Below, in pieces: positions 8,837-19,302 of a stretch of 64,000 nucleotides of DNA. The notes under the pieces are model-generated. The model ran no database searches, had not been told where the DNA came from, and worked only from the letters and a program-made list of their open reading frames with translations. The first letter of the stretch is position 1; each line of letters begins with the position of its first letter. Made by a program: the position numbers and the translations under genes. Source of the stretch: Aquibacillus saliphilus (lineage in GTDB: Bacteria; Bacillota; Bacilli; Bacillales; Amphibacillaceae); the NCBI RefSeq assembly GCF_020404745.1, contig NZ_JAIZAP010000002.1, forward strand, positions 186,001-250,000, in the 5' to 3' direction.

Positions 8837-10480
8837 TTAAATCTTAAATCTACTCATTTTGTCTTGGAGTTCTTGAGCCATTTCTGCTAGTGTTTTTGTT
8901 GCAGCTGAAACTTCTTGAATAGAAGCAGTTTGCTCCTCTGTTGCACTAGCCACTTCTTGTGAGTGACTAGAGGTTAATTCTGTAATTTCAGAAACATTAT
9001 TCATAGACGTAATTAATGCATTTTTATTTGTATTTATTTGGTTAAGAGATATCATTACTTCTTCCATCCGTTCGCCAACACTTGTAATCGCTTTGGTAAT
9101 ACCATCGAAAGAATTACTAGCTTCATTAACTAACGTTGTTCCTTCTTGAACAGCTAAATTACTAACTTCCATGGAGTTGACAACATCATTTGTCGTTTCT
9201 TGTATAACTAAAATTAATTCACTTATTTGGCGAGCTGATTGTCCCGATTGTTCCGCTAATTTCCTTACCTCATCAGCTACAACCGCAAATCCTTTACCGT
9301 GCTCACCTGCACGTGCCGCTTCAATCGCAGCATTTAGGGCAAGGAGATTTGTTTGTTCAGCAATATCGGTAATCATTTCCACAATCTTGCCTATTTCTTT
9401 TGAATGTTTGTTTAATCCTTCAATAACACTACCTGTACTTTCGGCATTACGATTGATGATATCCATTTGCTCGGATACACGGCCTATTGTTTCCATACCG
9501 TGTGATGATTGTTGTGAGGATTCATGTGATGATTCCGTCACACGTTCGATTCGGTTTGATATTGAGTCAATGTCACTGGAAATTTGTCCCACATTCTTGT
9601 TTGATTCATCTACATTGGCCAACTGGTTATCAGAACCTGCAGAAACTTCTTGAATCGCACTGGAGATTTGTTCTGTAGCAGTAGATGCTTCAAATGTATT
9701 CGCACTTAATTGTTCAGCGGAAGCAGCTACACTTTGTGTTGTGTCTAATACGTTGGAAATTAGGTCTTTTAAATCGTTGTTCATCTTGACGAAACTATTA
9801 TGTAACTGACCAATCTCGTCTTTTCTAGTAGTCTTTTCTAACGAGTTTGTAAGGTCACCGTTGGAGATGGCGTTAGCTTGATTAGCTAAAAAGTAAATTG
9901 GTTTTACTATTTTATTCGTCATAATGAAGGAGACAGTACTTGTTCCAACTAATAAAATTAATCCCGCAACAATAGCAAAGCCAATAATAAATTCAATTTT
10001 CTTTATTAATTCTGCTTGTGCTGTTTGATAGTTTTCATCAATCAACAATTGTAATAGATAGATATCATTTTGTATTCCACGTGTTCGAATCGATTGTTTT
10101 TTCGCTTCCGCAGCATCCTTATTTTCCAAGGCTACAGTTGCTTCATTCTCTAATTCTGATAACTTTTCTTCAATTTTAGTGGCTTGTTCCTGCTGCTCCA
10201 CTGTTAAAATAGCTAACTGATTAAGTATATTTCGTGTTTTTTCTAAATTAATTTGCACCGATTCGGCGCTGGAATCTGTTTTATTTAAAGAAAAGCTACT
10301 GAGTCCTTGTTCAACAGATAAAACGGAGCTAGTTAACTTTTCGACATTTACCAGTTGGTCTACATTTTCCGCATTTGATGATTGAATCTGTGTCATTTGA
10401 TAAATGATAAAGCCAATAATGACACAAGCAATTACTAACGGTAATAGTGCATTTAACATTAATTTTTGTTTAAGCCTCAT
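8837..10480 (-). CDS. Methyl-accepting chemotaxis protein
   Basis: 547-aa transmembrane chemoreceptor. TM1 is near residues 8-30, followed by a short extracytoplasmic helical sensor of about 130 residues, TM2 near 160-185, HAMP about 186-240 and a long coiled-coil signalling region containing the invariant hairpin tip ([19 protein letters not shown], then [18 protein letters not shown]). The ATG at 10480 is preferred over the GTG at 10489 because AAAGGGTG is correctly spaced only for the former. It starts 18 nt after the BMP lipoprotein gene, so receptor and binding protein are co-transcribed. The small sensor domain fits ligand sensing through a binding protein. Confidence 0.95.
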   Translation of the reverse strand: MRLKQKLMLNALLPLVIACVIIGFIIYQMTQIQSSNAENVDQLVNVEKLTSSVLSVEQGLSSFSLNKTDSSAESVQINLEKTRNILNQLAILTVEQQEQATKIEEKLSELENEATVALENKDAAEAKKQSIRTRGIQNDIYLLQLLIDENYQTAQAELIKKIEFIIGFAIVAGLILLVGTSTVSFIMTNKIVKPIYFLANQANAISNGDLTNSLEKTTRKDEIGQLHNSFVKMNNDLKDLISNVLDTTQSVAASAEQLSANTFEASTATEQISSAIQEVSAGSDNQLANVDESNKNVGQISSDIDSISNRIERVTESSHESSQQSSHGMETIGRVSEQMDIINRNAESTGSVIEGLNKHSKEIGKIVEMITDIAEQTNLLALNAAIEAARAGEHGKGFAVVADEVRKLAEQSGQSARQISELILVIQETTNDVVNSMEVSNLAVQEGTTLVNEASNSFDGITKAITSVGERMEEVMISLNQINTNKNALITSMNNVSEITELTSSHSQEVASATEEQTASIQEVSAATKTLAEMAQELQDKMSRFKI

Positions 10481-10498
10481 TGTATTCACCCTTTCTTT

Positions 10499-11479
10499 TT
10501 ATTCTGTCACCGTAATGACACCTGATTTGATATCACTCTTCAGCTTATCCAATTGATTTTTTTCTGCAGATGTCAGCGAAAGAACACGAACAGGAGCAAG
10601 GTCTACACCATCTTCATTCAAACCTAGTACTAAATCGTTACCAGCTAGTTCTCCATTTTCATGTAGTTCCTTTGATATTTTTAACATAGCTACATCAATA
10701 TTTTTTAGCATCGATGTTACAACGGTCTTTTCTCCTAAAAAGTATTGATCAGAATCAACACCAAAGGAATAAATCCCTTCTTCTTGTGCTTTATGAATAA
10801 CCCCCACACCAGTAAAACCAGCTGATGGGTACACGTAATCTGCACCTTCTTGTATGAGTTCAGCCGTTAAACTTGCGCCAAGTTTATCGTCACCAAAATC
10901 ACCGGCAAACCTTGATATAACTTTAGCATTAGGATTAGTGGCTTTAATCCCTTGGTTATACCCATTTAAAAACTTTCTGATCAGAGGGGTATCCGTTCCT
11001 CCAATAAAACCAACCACATTCGATTCTGTTCTCATTCCAGCTATTGCTCCAATTAGGAAACTACCTTCATGTTCCTTAAACGTCACACTTGTCACGTTTG
11101 GTAGATCTATCACACTATCAACGATAACGAATTGTTGCTCTGGATATTCCTGGGCTACCTTTTTTAAATCTTCTTCTACCATAAAACCAAGCCCAATGAT
11201 TAGGTCATTCCCTTGTTCTACTAGTTGTGTTAAACCAGTTTCATAGTCACCAACTTGTGTTAACTCTCGGTAATCAAACAGAATTCCTAATTCATCCCGT
11301 GCTTGTTCAAGTCCTGAATAAGCAGAATCACTAAACGATTGATCGCCAAGTCCGACGTCCGACAACATAACGCCTATTTTAACCTTTTCATCTACGATTG
11401 AGGTAGCCTTCTCTTCCGAACATCCCACAATCACCAATAGTTGTAAGCAGAATAATAGAAAAACAATCCATTTTTTCAT
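10499..11479 (-). CDS. BMP-family (PnrA/Med-like) substrate-binding lipoprotein
   Basis: 326 aa. Signal peptide with lipobox IVGC. The body matches the basic-membrane-protein family of periplasmic-fold receptors (VKIGVMLSDVGLGDQSFSDS, GFIGGTDTPLIRKF, DYVYPSAGFTGVGV), known for purine-nucleoside binding in PnrA and for Med in B. subtilis. No ABC permease or ATPase gene is adjacent; the only partner is the chemoreceptor downstream. This suggests a sensory, not transport, role, with loaded lipoprotein docking on the receptor. RBS GGAGG. The ligand is unknown. Confidence 0.9.
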   Translation of the reverse strand: MKKWIVFLLFCLQLLVIVGCSEEKATSIVDEKVKIGVMLSDVGLGDQSFSDSAYSGLEQARDELGILFDYRELTQVGDYETGLTQLVEQGNDLIIGLGFMVEEDLKKVAQEYPEQQFVIVDSVIDLPNVTSVTFKEHEGSFLIGAIAGMRTESNVVGFIGGTDTPLIRKFLNGYNQGIKATNPNAKVISRFAGDFGDDKLGASLTAELIQEGADYVYPSAGFTGVGVIHKAQEEGIYSFGVDSDQYFLGEKTVVTSMLKNIDVAMLKISKELHENGELAGNDLVLGLNEDGVDLAPVRVLSLTSAEKNQLDKLKSDIKSGVITVTE

Positions 11480-12367
11480 CTGTAAACCTCCAAAGATGTA
11501 TTATTTTGTAACAGCATTTTCCATTATAGCAAATAATTTCATGCGGAGGTACTTAAACTTCAATAATGTAAGTGGCAGTTCTCTTATAATAGACATATAG
11601 TATACACAATATGAAATAGGACATATCATCCTGTTTTTTAAGTTTCTCTGTTAATAAATAAAACAGTGCAGCTTTAGGATATAAGATTTAGTTGTGTCAT
11701 TGTTATGGGCAAACAGATAAAAGAGAAGTTATTTGAGGAACCTTCAAATTATCAGACATAATAAGTACTGGAGAAAAAAAGATAACGATGGTTGTGCTAG
11801 AAGTCGGCTATAGTAATTACCAATATTTTATAAAAGTTTTTAAGAAATATATAAACTTGTTACCTAGTCACTTTGTTAAGGATTTATCCCTTTAAATGAA
11901 AGTGCTATTTTATATCTCACTCCAATATTTTTTGTCAAACAATACAAAAGAGTAATGCTAATTCATAATGGCTTGGAGTTCACTCCCTTTAATACTTAGT
12001 GTCGTTATATTGTACTTTGTGTACCCAGTATTGAGGTCAGCAGATTAATGAACGGTCATCTTCAAACGGGTCAGATTAACTCGTGTATTACGAAGTAGAC
12101 AGATACTACGCAATAACGAAACATTTCGACTAACAAGAGGAGCATAGTACTGATTAAATATAAAGATTTTTCTTGATACAGCTATTTAATTATTTTTAAA
12201 AAACAAGTAAAATTATAGAATTTTTTGGTTGAAATTAGGATAAATACATCGATTATTAGAATACTACCTTTTAGAGCGTTTGTATTTGGGGGTGGGATTT
12301 TAGGATAAAGGAACATAGTAGTCGTGTTGTGTAGCTCTATAAAAGATTAATCAAGGAGGAATTACTT
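11480..12367. other. 888-bp intergenic stretch with one gene relic
   Basis: It holds the upstream region of the BMP gene, the AraC relic at 11737-11895 and otherwise AT-rich sequence with no reading frame or hairpin I can support, up to the fasciclin RBS (AAGGAGG). Confidence 0.6.
11737..11895 (+). pseudogene. Relic of AraC/YesN-type helix-turn-helix C-terminus
   Basis: An open stretch of 52 codons after a TGA encodes VLEVGYSNYQYFIKVFKKY then LLPSHFVKD, the second HTH helix and tail of AraC-family response regulators (usual form EVGYxxxxYFxKVFKKYxGxTPSxYR). Nothing N-terminal remains and no start or RBS is present. Confidence 0.7.
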
Positions 12368-12862
12368 ATGTTAAAGAAAAAGTTAGCGATGATGCTGTTT
12401 GCTGTTATGCTGGTGCTGTCATTTGAAAGTGGTGTATTTGCTGCAGAGAAATCTGAAACTGAAAAAGATATTGTCGATGTTGCGAAAGAAGCAGGTAACT
12501 TCAGTACATTGATTGCAGCATTAGAAAAAGCTGGTTTGGTTGACACATTAAAAGGAGAGGGGCCCTTTACTGTATTCGCACCAACAGATGAAGCATTTGA
12601 AATGCTATTAAAGGAACTAGATATAACAGCCGAAGAGCTATTAGCAAGGGATGATTTAAAGAAGATTCTACTGTATCATGTGGTACCAGATAAAGTGATG
12701 TCTGGAGATTTAAAAGATGGAATGAAGGTCAAAACGCTCGCAGATAAAAAAGTGGAAATATCACTAGATCCTGTAATGGTCAATAAAGCAAAAGTTATTA
12801 AAGCGGATATAGGAGCGTCTAATGGCGTGATTCATGTTATTGATAAGGTATTGTTACCTTAG
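12368..12862 (+). CDS. Secreted fasciclin (FAS1) domain protein
   Basis: 164 aa. N-terminal signal peptide (basic KKK, hydrophobic stretch to about 25, cleavage near VFAAE). The single FAS1 domain spans about 35-160 with the H1 box [11 protein letters not shown] and the H2-like [11 protein letters not shown] at the very end. FAS1 proteins mediate adhesion in secreted or cell-surface form. Excellent RBS AAGGAGG. Monocistronic and followed by a perfect palindrome. Confidence 0.92.
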   Translation: MLKKKLAMMLFAVMLVLSFESGVFAAEKSETEKDIVDVAKEAGNFSTLIAALEKAGLVDTLKGEGPFTVFAPTDEAFEMLLKELDITAEELLARDDLKKILLYHVVPDKVMSGDLKDGMKVKTLADKKVEISLDPVMVNKAKVIKADIGASNGVIHVIDKVLLP

Positions 12863-12873
12863 AAAAGCTGGTG

Positions 12874-12907
12874 GCTAAGACTGAATCATGCATGATTCAG
12901 TCTTAGC
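12874..12907. terminator. Perfect 34-bp palindrome after fasciclin gene
   Basis: GCTAAGACTGAATCATG followed at once by its exact reverse complement CATGATTCAGTCTTAGC, with no loop bases. It lies 11 bp after the stop. The T-run is poor (TTGATTTGG), but the hairpin is very stable and likely ends or protects the transcript. Confidence 0.7.
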
Positions 12908-13109
12908 TTGATTTGGTCACTACTAGTATTAACTGTTTTTGTTCTACTCAAAGGATAAAATGCAATTGTTCATTTCGGTAAAAAGAATTGTAGGATTAAG
13001 TTCTACTACTCTAGACAACTATCTCAAGGAAGTAAATATGTTTGCAGTATTGAAAAAAAAGGGTGAGTACATAGCTACAGCGATGTTCGGATGTGACTAA
13101 GTTAAAGAA

Positions 13110-13370
13110 ATGTTAAAAGAAGCATGTGAAACAGTTAGACATAGCATTCTTATTGATGTGGGCTCAAATGACCTTTATTACCATAATTTCCTTAAGTGTA
13201 TCCCTATTAGGATTGGTAAAGGTGTTTGGATTGGAGCAAATGTCACAGTTGCTCCTGGTTTGAACATTGGTGATGGTGCTATTATTGCTACTGGTGCAGT
13301 TCTGAATAAGGATGTACCTCCTATTGTTGGAGGTGTACCTGCGAAAGTTTTTCTTTCTCAAAATACGTAA
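13110..13370 (+). pseudogene. Hexapeptide-repeat acetyltransferase, C-terminal fragment
   Basis: The last 60 residues ([42 protein letters not shown]) are the left-handed beta-helix end of maltose/galactoside O-acetyltransferases. The first about 110 residues of such an enzyme, including the catalytic His region, are absent, and what precedes is unrelated. A remnant, probably not active. Confidence 0.75.
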
Positions 13371-13387
13371 AGATAGTAAAAGATACA

Positions 13388-13440
13388 AATAGACCACCTG
13401 TATTTCATAAACGTATTTTATGAAATACAGGTGGTCTATT
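13388..13440. repeat. Near-perfect inverted repeat with 24-bp arms
   Basis: The left arm (13388-13411) begins AATAGACCACCTGTATTT; the right arm (13417-13440) is its exact reverse complement, with a 5-nt loop CGTAT. There is no T-run. It could be a terminator for the acetyltransferase relic or a miniature mobile repeat. Confidence 0.7.
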
Positions 13441-13785
13441 AATTCGAGGCATCCATCAACACTATACGACTCTATGTTAGCGAGCAACCACCTTTATTCT
13501 TACTTTGGAAGCTCACTATTTTAATGATGAGTGATAGGGTGGTACTAGAAAAAAAAGGAGTCATGTACCGTTTGGTGTTTATCAAGAGTAAAATGTCTAA
13601 GATGTCCACGAAAAGGCAACAAATGTGCAATTATCAAGTTGACCCTTCACTTTGTTTTAAACGAATACTTGAAGATGTATTCAAAATGATTGAATTTGTG
13701 GATCAGACTAAATTATTGATGTCAAAGTTTGATGAAAGCACCTGTTAATCCCGCAATAACAAGGTTTCTGTCGAGATTTTTATTC
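13441..13785. other. Non-coding stretch before padR
   Basis: A 74-codon frame lies at 13524-13748 but it has no RBS and no recognisable motif. I see nothing else here. Confidence 0.4.
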
Positions 13786-13815
13786 TTGACAAAGATTGCT
13801 ATTCTGTATTACTAT
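13786..13815 (+). promoter_or_regulatory. Promoter of padR-DUF1048 operon
   Basis: TTGACA at 13786-13791 and TACTAT at 13810-13815 with an 18-bp spacer. It is followed by AGTAGTACT-rich sequence that could be the autoregulatory site. Confidence 0.6.
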
Positions 13816-13894
13816 ATACTGGTAGTTAGTAGTACTTATTACCATTGATGTAGAAACTGAAAAAATATATAGTGAAATCAAATGGGGGATAAAT

Positions 13895-14221
13895 TTGGAA
13901 TATATTACAGAAATGTTGAAAGGGGTTCTTGAGGGTTGTGTTCTTGAAATCATCAGCCGTGGAGAAACTTACGGATATGAAATCACGCAACGGCTGCGAG
14001 AACTTGGCTTCACCGATGTGGTTGAAGGCACAGTTTATACGATTACCATGCGGCTTGAGAAAAACAATCTGGTGGACATCACGAAAAAGCCATCTACTAA
14101 GGGACCTCCGAGAAAATTTTACACACTAAACGCATCAGGTCAGGAGCATCTTGACGTTTTTTGGAACAAATGGGAATTCGTATCAAGTAAAATTAACGAA
14201 CTCAAAAATAAAATAAAATAA
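13895..14221 (+). CDS. PadR-family transcriptional regulator
   Basis: 108-aa winged-helix repressor. PadR hallmarks: [32 protein letters not shown] at the N-terminus (quoted here as the [13 protein letters not shown] and [14 protein letters not shown] parts), then [16 protein letters not shown] and the [14 protein letters not shown] wing. TTG start after GGGGG. It overlaps functionally with the DUF1048 gene that begins 14 nt later, a common pair in Bacilli in which the regulator controls its own operon. Confidence 0.92.
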   Translation: MEYITEMLKGVLEGCVLEIISRGETYGYEITQRLRELGFTDVVEGTVYTITMRLEKNNLVDITKKPSTKGPPRKFYTLNASGQEHLDVFWNKWEFVSSKINELKNKIK

Positions 14222-14235
14222 AAAGGAGATGCAAT

Positions 14236-14574
14236 ATGAGTATTTTCGGAAAAATTATCGGAAGTCTGGATGATAAGCGAGAATGGAAGGCGATGGAGGC
14301 GCGTGCAAAGACACTTCCAAGTGAGTACCACAATGCTTACAAAGCTATCCAAAAATATATGTGGACCGCTGGTGGACCTACTGACTGGAAAGACATTAGT
14401 CGTATCTTTAACGGCATTATAGACATGTTCGAGGAAGGTGCAGCGGAAGGTAAAAAAGTCACTGACCTTACAGGGGAGGATGTTGCAGCTTTCTGTGACG
14501 AACTAGTGAAGGACTCGGAAACTTGGAAGGACAAATATCGTGCGAAGTTAAATAATACGATTGGTCGTGACTAA
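14236..14574 (+). CDS. DUF1048 family protein
   Basis: 112-aa soluble helical protein with the DUF1048 pattern ([49 protein letters not shown]). These proteins are nearly always encoded beside PadR regulators; their job is unknown. RBS AAAGGAG. A weak hairpin follows at 14577-14600. Confidence 0.88.
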   Translation: MSIFGKIIGSLDDKREWKAMEARAKTLPSEYHNAYKAIQKYMWTAGGPTDWKDISRIFNGIIDMFEEGAAEGKKVTDLTGEDVAAFCDELVKDSETWKDKYRAKLNNTIGRD

Positions 14575-14576
14575 CG

Positions 14577-14600
14577 GCGAAATCCTAGTGGGATTTTGCC
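14577..14600 (+). terminator. Hairpin after DUF1048 gene
   Basis: GGCGAAATCC and GGATTTTGCC pair around TAGTG. No T-run, so a weak call. Confidence 0.4.
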
Positions 14601-14751
14601 TAGTATCGACACGGAGAAAACCTGAAATATCGTTTGAGTTTGCTCAGTATCATGAAACGATTGAAAAAAGTAAATCCAAATTTAATAAATAATACCGACT
14701 TAATATTTTTAAAAAATTCAATTCAGATATGTTACTAGACAAGATTTAAGG

Positions 14752-14980
14752 GTCCCAGTAACTCCTGAATTCAAATTGCCAATTGAACTTATTATGGGCG
14801 GAGAAGTAATGAAGGAAAAATTAGAAAAAAAAGAGATTAACAGAGTCATGGTTACATTCGGAATTATAGAAACGTAATTTGAATCAACATGACGTATTAT
14901 ATGTAGCTTTGTCTGCTAATGGAATTTTCTATGTTGAAACATATGAAAATCATATTGATTCACCAATAGATATAGAATAA
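14752..14980 (+). pseudogene. Unrecognised two-frame gene relic
   Basis: Two adjacent frames look protein-like: one ending MKEKLEKKEINRVMVTFG..ET at a TAA near 14875, the other (NLNQHDVLYVALSANGIFYV, then ETYENHIDSPIDIE) ending at 14980. They would join with a one-base shift. I do not recognise the family. The rest of 14601-15074 is without visible features. Confidence 0.3.
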
Positions 14981-15074
14981 AATGTCTATCTGCAAGTGAA
15001 GATGAAAAGTATAATAGGGTAAACAAGGACACCTATACCTATTATACTTTTAAAACAGAGTGATGTTTTGAAAA

Positions 15075-15992
15075 TTAATCTCTAGCCAGTCCTCTTTCAA
15101 ATGCAGCAAGATGATTTAAAGAGGCGTTACGTAATTGTTGAAAGACTGTTCTCATATCAACAGGCAGTTCAAATGATAAAAACTTATCATACATAGCAAT
15201 GTTATCTACTTCACCTTGTACACCAGCTGCATAGGATGCTTTAATGCTTTCTGGTGTAGTTATAAAATTCTGCGATAAATCTTCTGGAAATGGTACTTGA
15301 TACCGTTGAAATAAAGGTAATAATTCACTTATATGTCTCATTTCGGCTTGTTTTATTCTTGTGAAAGTTGGAATGTTACCATAGATTTCAAGAATATTAT
15401 CATACCTTGTTTGTGCCAAGTATTCATCTTGAAGCGCATAAGTTAGCATTTGAGGGATTGTCAATGTTGTATCAGTTAATGCTCCTTTAGCTCCGTAATT
15501 CTCAATTTGACGACTAACTTTGATACTATCTGTTACATTTGAAATAAAAAACATAAACCAAACAGCGTGATTTTGTTCATCTGCTGCTGCACGTCGAAAT
15601 CTATCTTTAATAAAAGAATCTTTCGTTTGATCGGCTATATCTAAATAGAAATCGACTGCTTCTTGTTCATCCTTAAAAGCGAATTCAATTCCTGCTCTAT
15701 ACTTTTTAGGACAGTTTTCAATAATTGTATAAGTGGGTTGTTGTCCTGTTAAATTTCTATAAATGTTGCTAAACTCTTTAAAATGCCGTTTTTCATCTTT
15801 TTGTATCTCAAGTACTTTTTCCTTTACATCATTGGTAGGTGCCACCTTAGCTAAGTGCTCATAACAAGTAATTGCACTATACTCTGCATTAATCGCTTTC
15901 TGTATATTATTTACAAGTGAAATGTCATTGGGCATACGATAATAAGCATTATACATTGTACCATGGTGATTTAGATCTTGATTTGAATACAT
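15075..15992 (-). CDS. Double ferritin-like domain protein
   Basis: 305 aa in two ferritin-like four-helix halves. The N-terminal half (about 25-165) has Glu in AEYSAITCYE, an ExxH in KDEKRHFKEF, Glu in KDEQEAVDFY and a second ExxH in ADEQNHAVW, a complete di-iron set. The C-terminal half (about 180-303) has LQDEYLAQTRYD, AEMRHISELL, QGEVDNIAMYD and a degenerate SLNHLAAF in place of the last ExxH; it resembles DUF2202. RBS AGGAGGAGG. The first half is paralogous to the ferritin-cupin protein at 34564. Likely iron or oxidative-stress related, possibly spore associated. Confidence 0.85.
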   Translation of the reverse strand: MYSNQDLNHHGTMYNAYYRMPNDISLVNNIQKAINAEYSAITCYEHLAKVAPTNDVKEKVLEIQKDEKRHFKEFSNIYRNLTGQQPTYTIIENCPKKYRAGIEFAFKDEQEAVDFYLDIADQTKDSFIKDRFRRAAADEQNHAVWFMFFISNVTDSIKVSRQIENYGAKGALTDTTLTIPQMLTYALQDEYLAQTRYDNILEIYGNIPTFTRIKQAEMRHISELLPLFQRYQVPFPEDLSQNFITTPESIKASYAAGVQGEVDNIAMYDKFLSFELPVDMRTVFQQLRNASLNHLAAFERGLARD

Positions 15993-16702
<710 letters not shown>

Positions 16703-16801
16703 CCGGGGAGAGATACCATGGCTGTATCGTTTAACAAATAATAATGGGACAGATGCCTTACCCTTTCATCTTAGTGGAGCTCTCCCAATGGCAAATGCTG
16801 A

Positions 16802-17230
16802 CTAACTTACAGGGATAATTTGTCCTCTGATTTCTCCATCCGGATTTTGTTCAGTATGAGCGTTAACGTAAGTGAGTTTTTTCTGCATCAATTTTAGAAG
16901 GTCTCGAATACTATTTACACCTACAGAATTTTCGATAATATCTTCATTCGTAATAATTCCAGTAATAATTCCCCGGCGAGTGCTAATTCCATGCTGTTCT
17001 TCGAGAGTAATTAAATCAGCTCCAAATAAGAACACTAGAACGGGCCCATTTTCACCACGGGCACCAAAATGAATATGTGCTTGAACAAAATTTTCAATAT
17101 CATTTACTTCAAGTTTGAATTTTAATTTAGTACCCTGTTTATTGGTAATAAACTTAGCCGTGCCAAACGCACCCGTCATTACTGGAGGGACCTCATTTTC
17201 CCCTTTAAGCCTAGCAATAAACTTCTCCAC
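16802..17230 (-). CDS. CHRD-domain protein
   Basis: 142 aa. A CHRD domain fills the protein: KFIARLKGENEVPPVMTGA at the start, VQAHIHFGARGENGPV in the middle and YVNAHTEQNPDGEIRGQI at the end. CHRD domains are beta-sandwich folds first seen in chordin, and in Bacilli they occur in small secreted or spore-surface proteins. The GTG at 17230 is preferred, because AAGGTGGTG is spaced about 6 nt before it; the longer frame to 17362 has no RBS and an unlikely N-terminus. No signal peptide in this form. Confidence 0.85.
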   Translation of the reverse strand: MEKFIARLKGENEVPPVMTGAFGTAKFITNKQGTKLKFKLEVNDIENFVQAHIHFGARGENGPVLVFLFGADLITLEEQHGISTRRGIITGIITNEDIIENSVGVNSIRDLLKLMQKKLTYVNAHTEQNPDGEIRGQIIPVS

Positions 17231-17578
17231 TTTTTTCACCACCTTAAGAAAGTTACTATATTTTATGAAAATGGAATAGTAAGGTATAGGTGAAAGAAAT
17301 AGAGAATAAAAAAAGAGGCGTGCCCCTAGGATAAATGGAAACATTATACTATTGTATTCCAAATAAGACAGACTATATAAGTCTGCTTGTTTTGTAAGCT
17401 AATACAAGGTTTTCTTATAAACCGAATCTTAAGAACAATTTTGTTGTTCCTTAATGGGCTACCTGTTGTAAGTTTACCTGAAAATTATAAAATAAACTGC
17501 TAGTGGATCTCTTTCTACCATTGCTTTAATAGGCATTTTAAATCCTGAAAAAGCGTCAAAGTTTAATGGTGTATCAAC

Positions 17579-17784
17579 TTATGGGTATAATACAAAGTAT
17601 TTAAGTACCTCATAGTGCTCTTGTTCAACTTCAGATGCAGAGTATCTTGCGTTCTGCAATCAGGCCAGATTGTGGAGGCACTTAAGTAAACAGAAATGTT
17701 ACAATGAACAGGGGAATTATTTTCAAAAACATAATTGAATACATAGTGAGATGTTTTAATGAAGTAACTTCTCTGGAATGGCAT
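17579..17784 (-). pseudogene. Broken unknown gene beside CHRD gene
   Basis: One frame carries FENNSPVHCNISVYLSAST then IWPDCRTQDTLHL; shifting one base gives the natural-looking ending EVEQEHYEVLKYFVLYP and a stop at 17579-17581. I do not recognise the family. A single-base indel near 17630 would explain the break. No clean start is seen. Confidence 0.4.
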
Positions 17785-17808
17785 ATTGTTTATTTTAAGA
17801 GGGACAAC

Positions 17809-18180
17809 ATGAAAGTGTTTGAAAAATATTTAGCAGGTATCGATATTCCCAATCATCGCGAATGAACAGAGGGAATTTTGGCGTGGATTGCTGATAAATT
17901 TCCACATTTGAAACTGCAAATCAAGTGGAATACGTCAATGTTCTCTGATCACGGGACATTTATCATTGGCTTTTCTGCAGCGAAGTATCATAGGAGCGCT
18001 TCACCCGAAGAAGCAGGTATTACGCAATTTGCCAACGACATTACATAAGCTGGCTACAGAGCTCCAAGGGCTTGTTTCGAATTAAATGGAAAGAATCGGT
18101 GAATTGCGAATTACTTGAGAAAATGAGTGAATTTAATATTCAAGATAAAGCAGATTATCCGAATTTTTGGGGTAATAGAA
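17809..18180 (+). pseudogene. DUF1801 / YdhG-like (iron-chaperone-like) pseudogene
   Basis: A reading frame with [49 protein letters not shown] and [10 protein letters not shown] matches the DUF1801/YdhG family almost end to end. It is broken by TGA at 17863-17865, TAA at 18046-18048 and a frameshift near 18067, after which GLFRIKWKESVNCELLEKM continues in another frame. Recent decay is likely because the sequence is still easily read. Confidence 0.85.
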
Positions 18181-18277
18181 AACACACAATTAAATTAATC
18201 ATATAATTTATTAAACATTTATTATAAAATAACTATTTATTCATACTTAAACAATTATGATTAAGGGGGAAGCTAAC

Positions 18278-18847
18278 ATGACAAAGAAAATTAAAAAGGA
18301 ATTGTCATTAGAACAACGTGAAGAATTACTGAGAGTATTGAAAGCTCGTTTTGAGAAAAACATGCACCGCCATAAAGATGTTGAATGGGCTAAAGTCCAA
18401 GCAAAGCTGGATGCTAATAGTGAATCACTGTGGTCGCTCAATGAAATGGAATCTACTGGCGGTGAACCGGATGTTGTTGGTCATGATAACAAGAAGGGTG
18501 AATACATTTTCTTTGATTGTTCAGCAGAAAGTCCAAAAGGTCGCAGAAGTGTTTGTTATGACCGTGAAGGGCTGAATTCGAGGAAAAAATACAAACCAGA
18601 AAATACTGCTATTGACATGGCAACTGCCATGGGGATTGAACTTTTAACAGAAGAACAATACCGGGAGTTGCAGGAACTAGAAAAGTTCGATATGAAAACG
18701 TCGAGTTGGGTGCAAACCCCCTCTGATATTAGAGAACTTGGTGGTGCCCTTTTTTGCGACTACCGCTTCGGGCAAGTCTTCGTGTACCACAATGGTGCGT
18801 CATCTTACTATGGTGTCAGAGGATTCCGTGGCTCGCTAAGGGTCTAA
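18278..18847 (+). CDS. DUF4256 family protein
   Basis: 189 aa. Motifs NSESLWSLNEMESTGGEPDV, YIFFDCSAESPKGRRSVCYD and the ending FVYHNGASSYYGVRGFRGSL are typical of DUF4256. The ATG at 18278 has the RBS AAGGGGGA. Function unknown; the family is widespread in bacteria as a soluble single-domain protein. It appears intact although it sits among broken genes. Confidence 0.88.
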   Translation: MTKKIKKELSLEQREELLRVLKARFEKNMHRHKDVEWAKVQAKLDANSESLWSLNEMESTGGEPDVVGHDNKKGEYIFFDCSAESPKGRRSVCYDREGLNSRKKYKPENTAIDMATAMGIELLTEEQYRELQELEKFDMKTSSWVQTPSDIRELGGALFCDYRFGQVFVYHNGASSYYGVRGFRGSLRV

Positions 18848-18960
18848 ACTTTGCACAGTCAGCTAAGTTTGAATTTACAGACGAATCACGTTGGGAAGGG
18901 CTTTAATTTCATTATTCAACATCAGGCTCAATTGTGATATAACTACATAATTAACCGTCG

Positions 18961-18995
18961 GGGCGCGAATCTCTAATTGAGATCGCGCCTTTAAA
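18961..18995 (+). terminator. Rho-independent terminator of DUF4256 gene
   Basis: GGCGCGA-TCTC pairs with GAGA-TCGCGCC, then TTTAAAA. Confidence 0.7.
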
Positions 18996-19166
18996 AATAA
19001 TTGGCCAGAGTGGCGAATAACTACTGTTTATGAAAAGTACTATTGTTCCAGGTGTTGTTATGATAGAAGTTATTTTTGCATGACGTGAGAAATAAAGGAT
19101 TTGAAAATATAGTACAAAAACAGAGGATCAATTTTAAGTAAATTATTAAATATTCTAATTATTCTG

Positions 19167-19196
19167 TTGACAAAATCAAATTACCTAGTGTATTGT
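19167..19196 (+). promoter_or_regulatory. Promoter of the ROK-asparaginase-ABC operon
   Basis: TTGACA (19167-19172), 18-bp spacer, TATTGT (19191-19196). It is the only good promoter before the ROK gene and leaves a leader of about 125 nt. Confidence 0.65.
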
Positions 19197-19198
19197 AA

Positions 19199-19210
19199 TT
19201 ATTAACACCA
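19199..19210 (+). promoter_or_regulatory. Operator half-site O1 (TTATTAACACCA)
   Basis: It lies immediately after the -10 box, over the transcription start. Its exact reverse complement is at 19303-19314. Centre-to-centre distance is 104 bp, close to ten helical turns, as expected for a looping repressor. Confidence 0.6.
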
Positions 19211-19249
19211 GTGGAGAAAATAACTAAAAAATACTTACTGATTTTATTT

Positions 19250-19263
19250 TGTAAGCGATTAAA
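19250..19263 (+). promoter_or_regulatory. cre-like sequence
   Basis: TGTAAGCGATTAAA matches the cre consensus except at two positions and lies between the two operator sites. Weak candidate for CcpA control. Confidence 0.35.
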
Positions 19264-19302
19264 AATAGATTTTAATAAGTTTTGTTGTGATATTTAGTGA
19301 CA

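Noticed and set aside
9171-9653. 160-codon plus-strand ORF within the chemoreceptor
   Set aside because: Antisense to a well-supported MCP gene; Ser/Cys-rich shadow.
13524-13748. 74-codon ORF starting MMSDRVVLEKKG
   Set aside because: No RBS, no family resemblance and low-complexity Met/Lys-rich start; likely chance.
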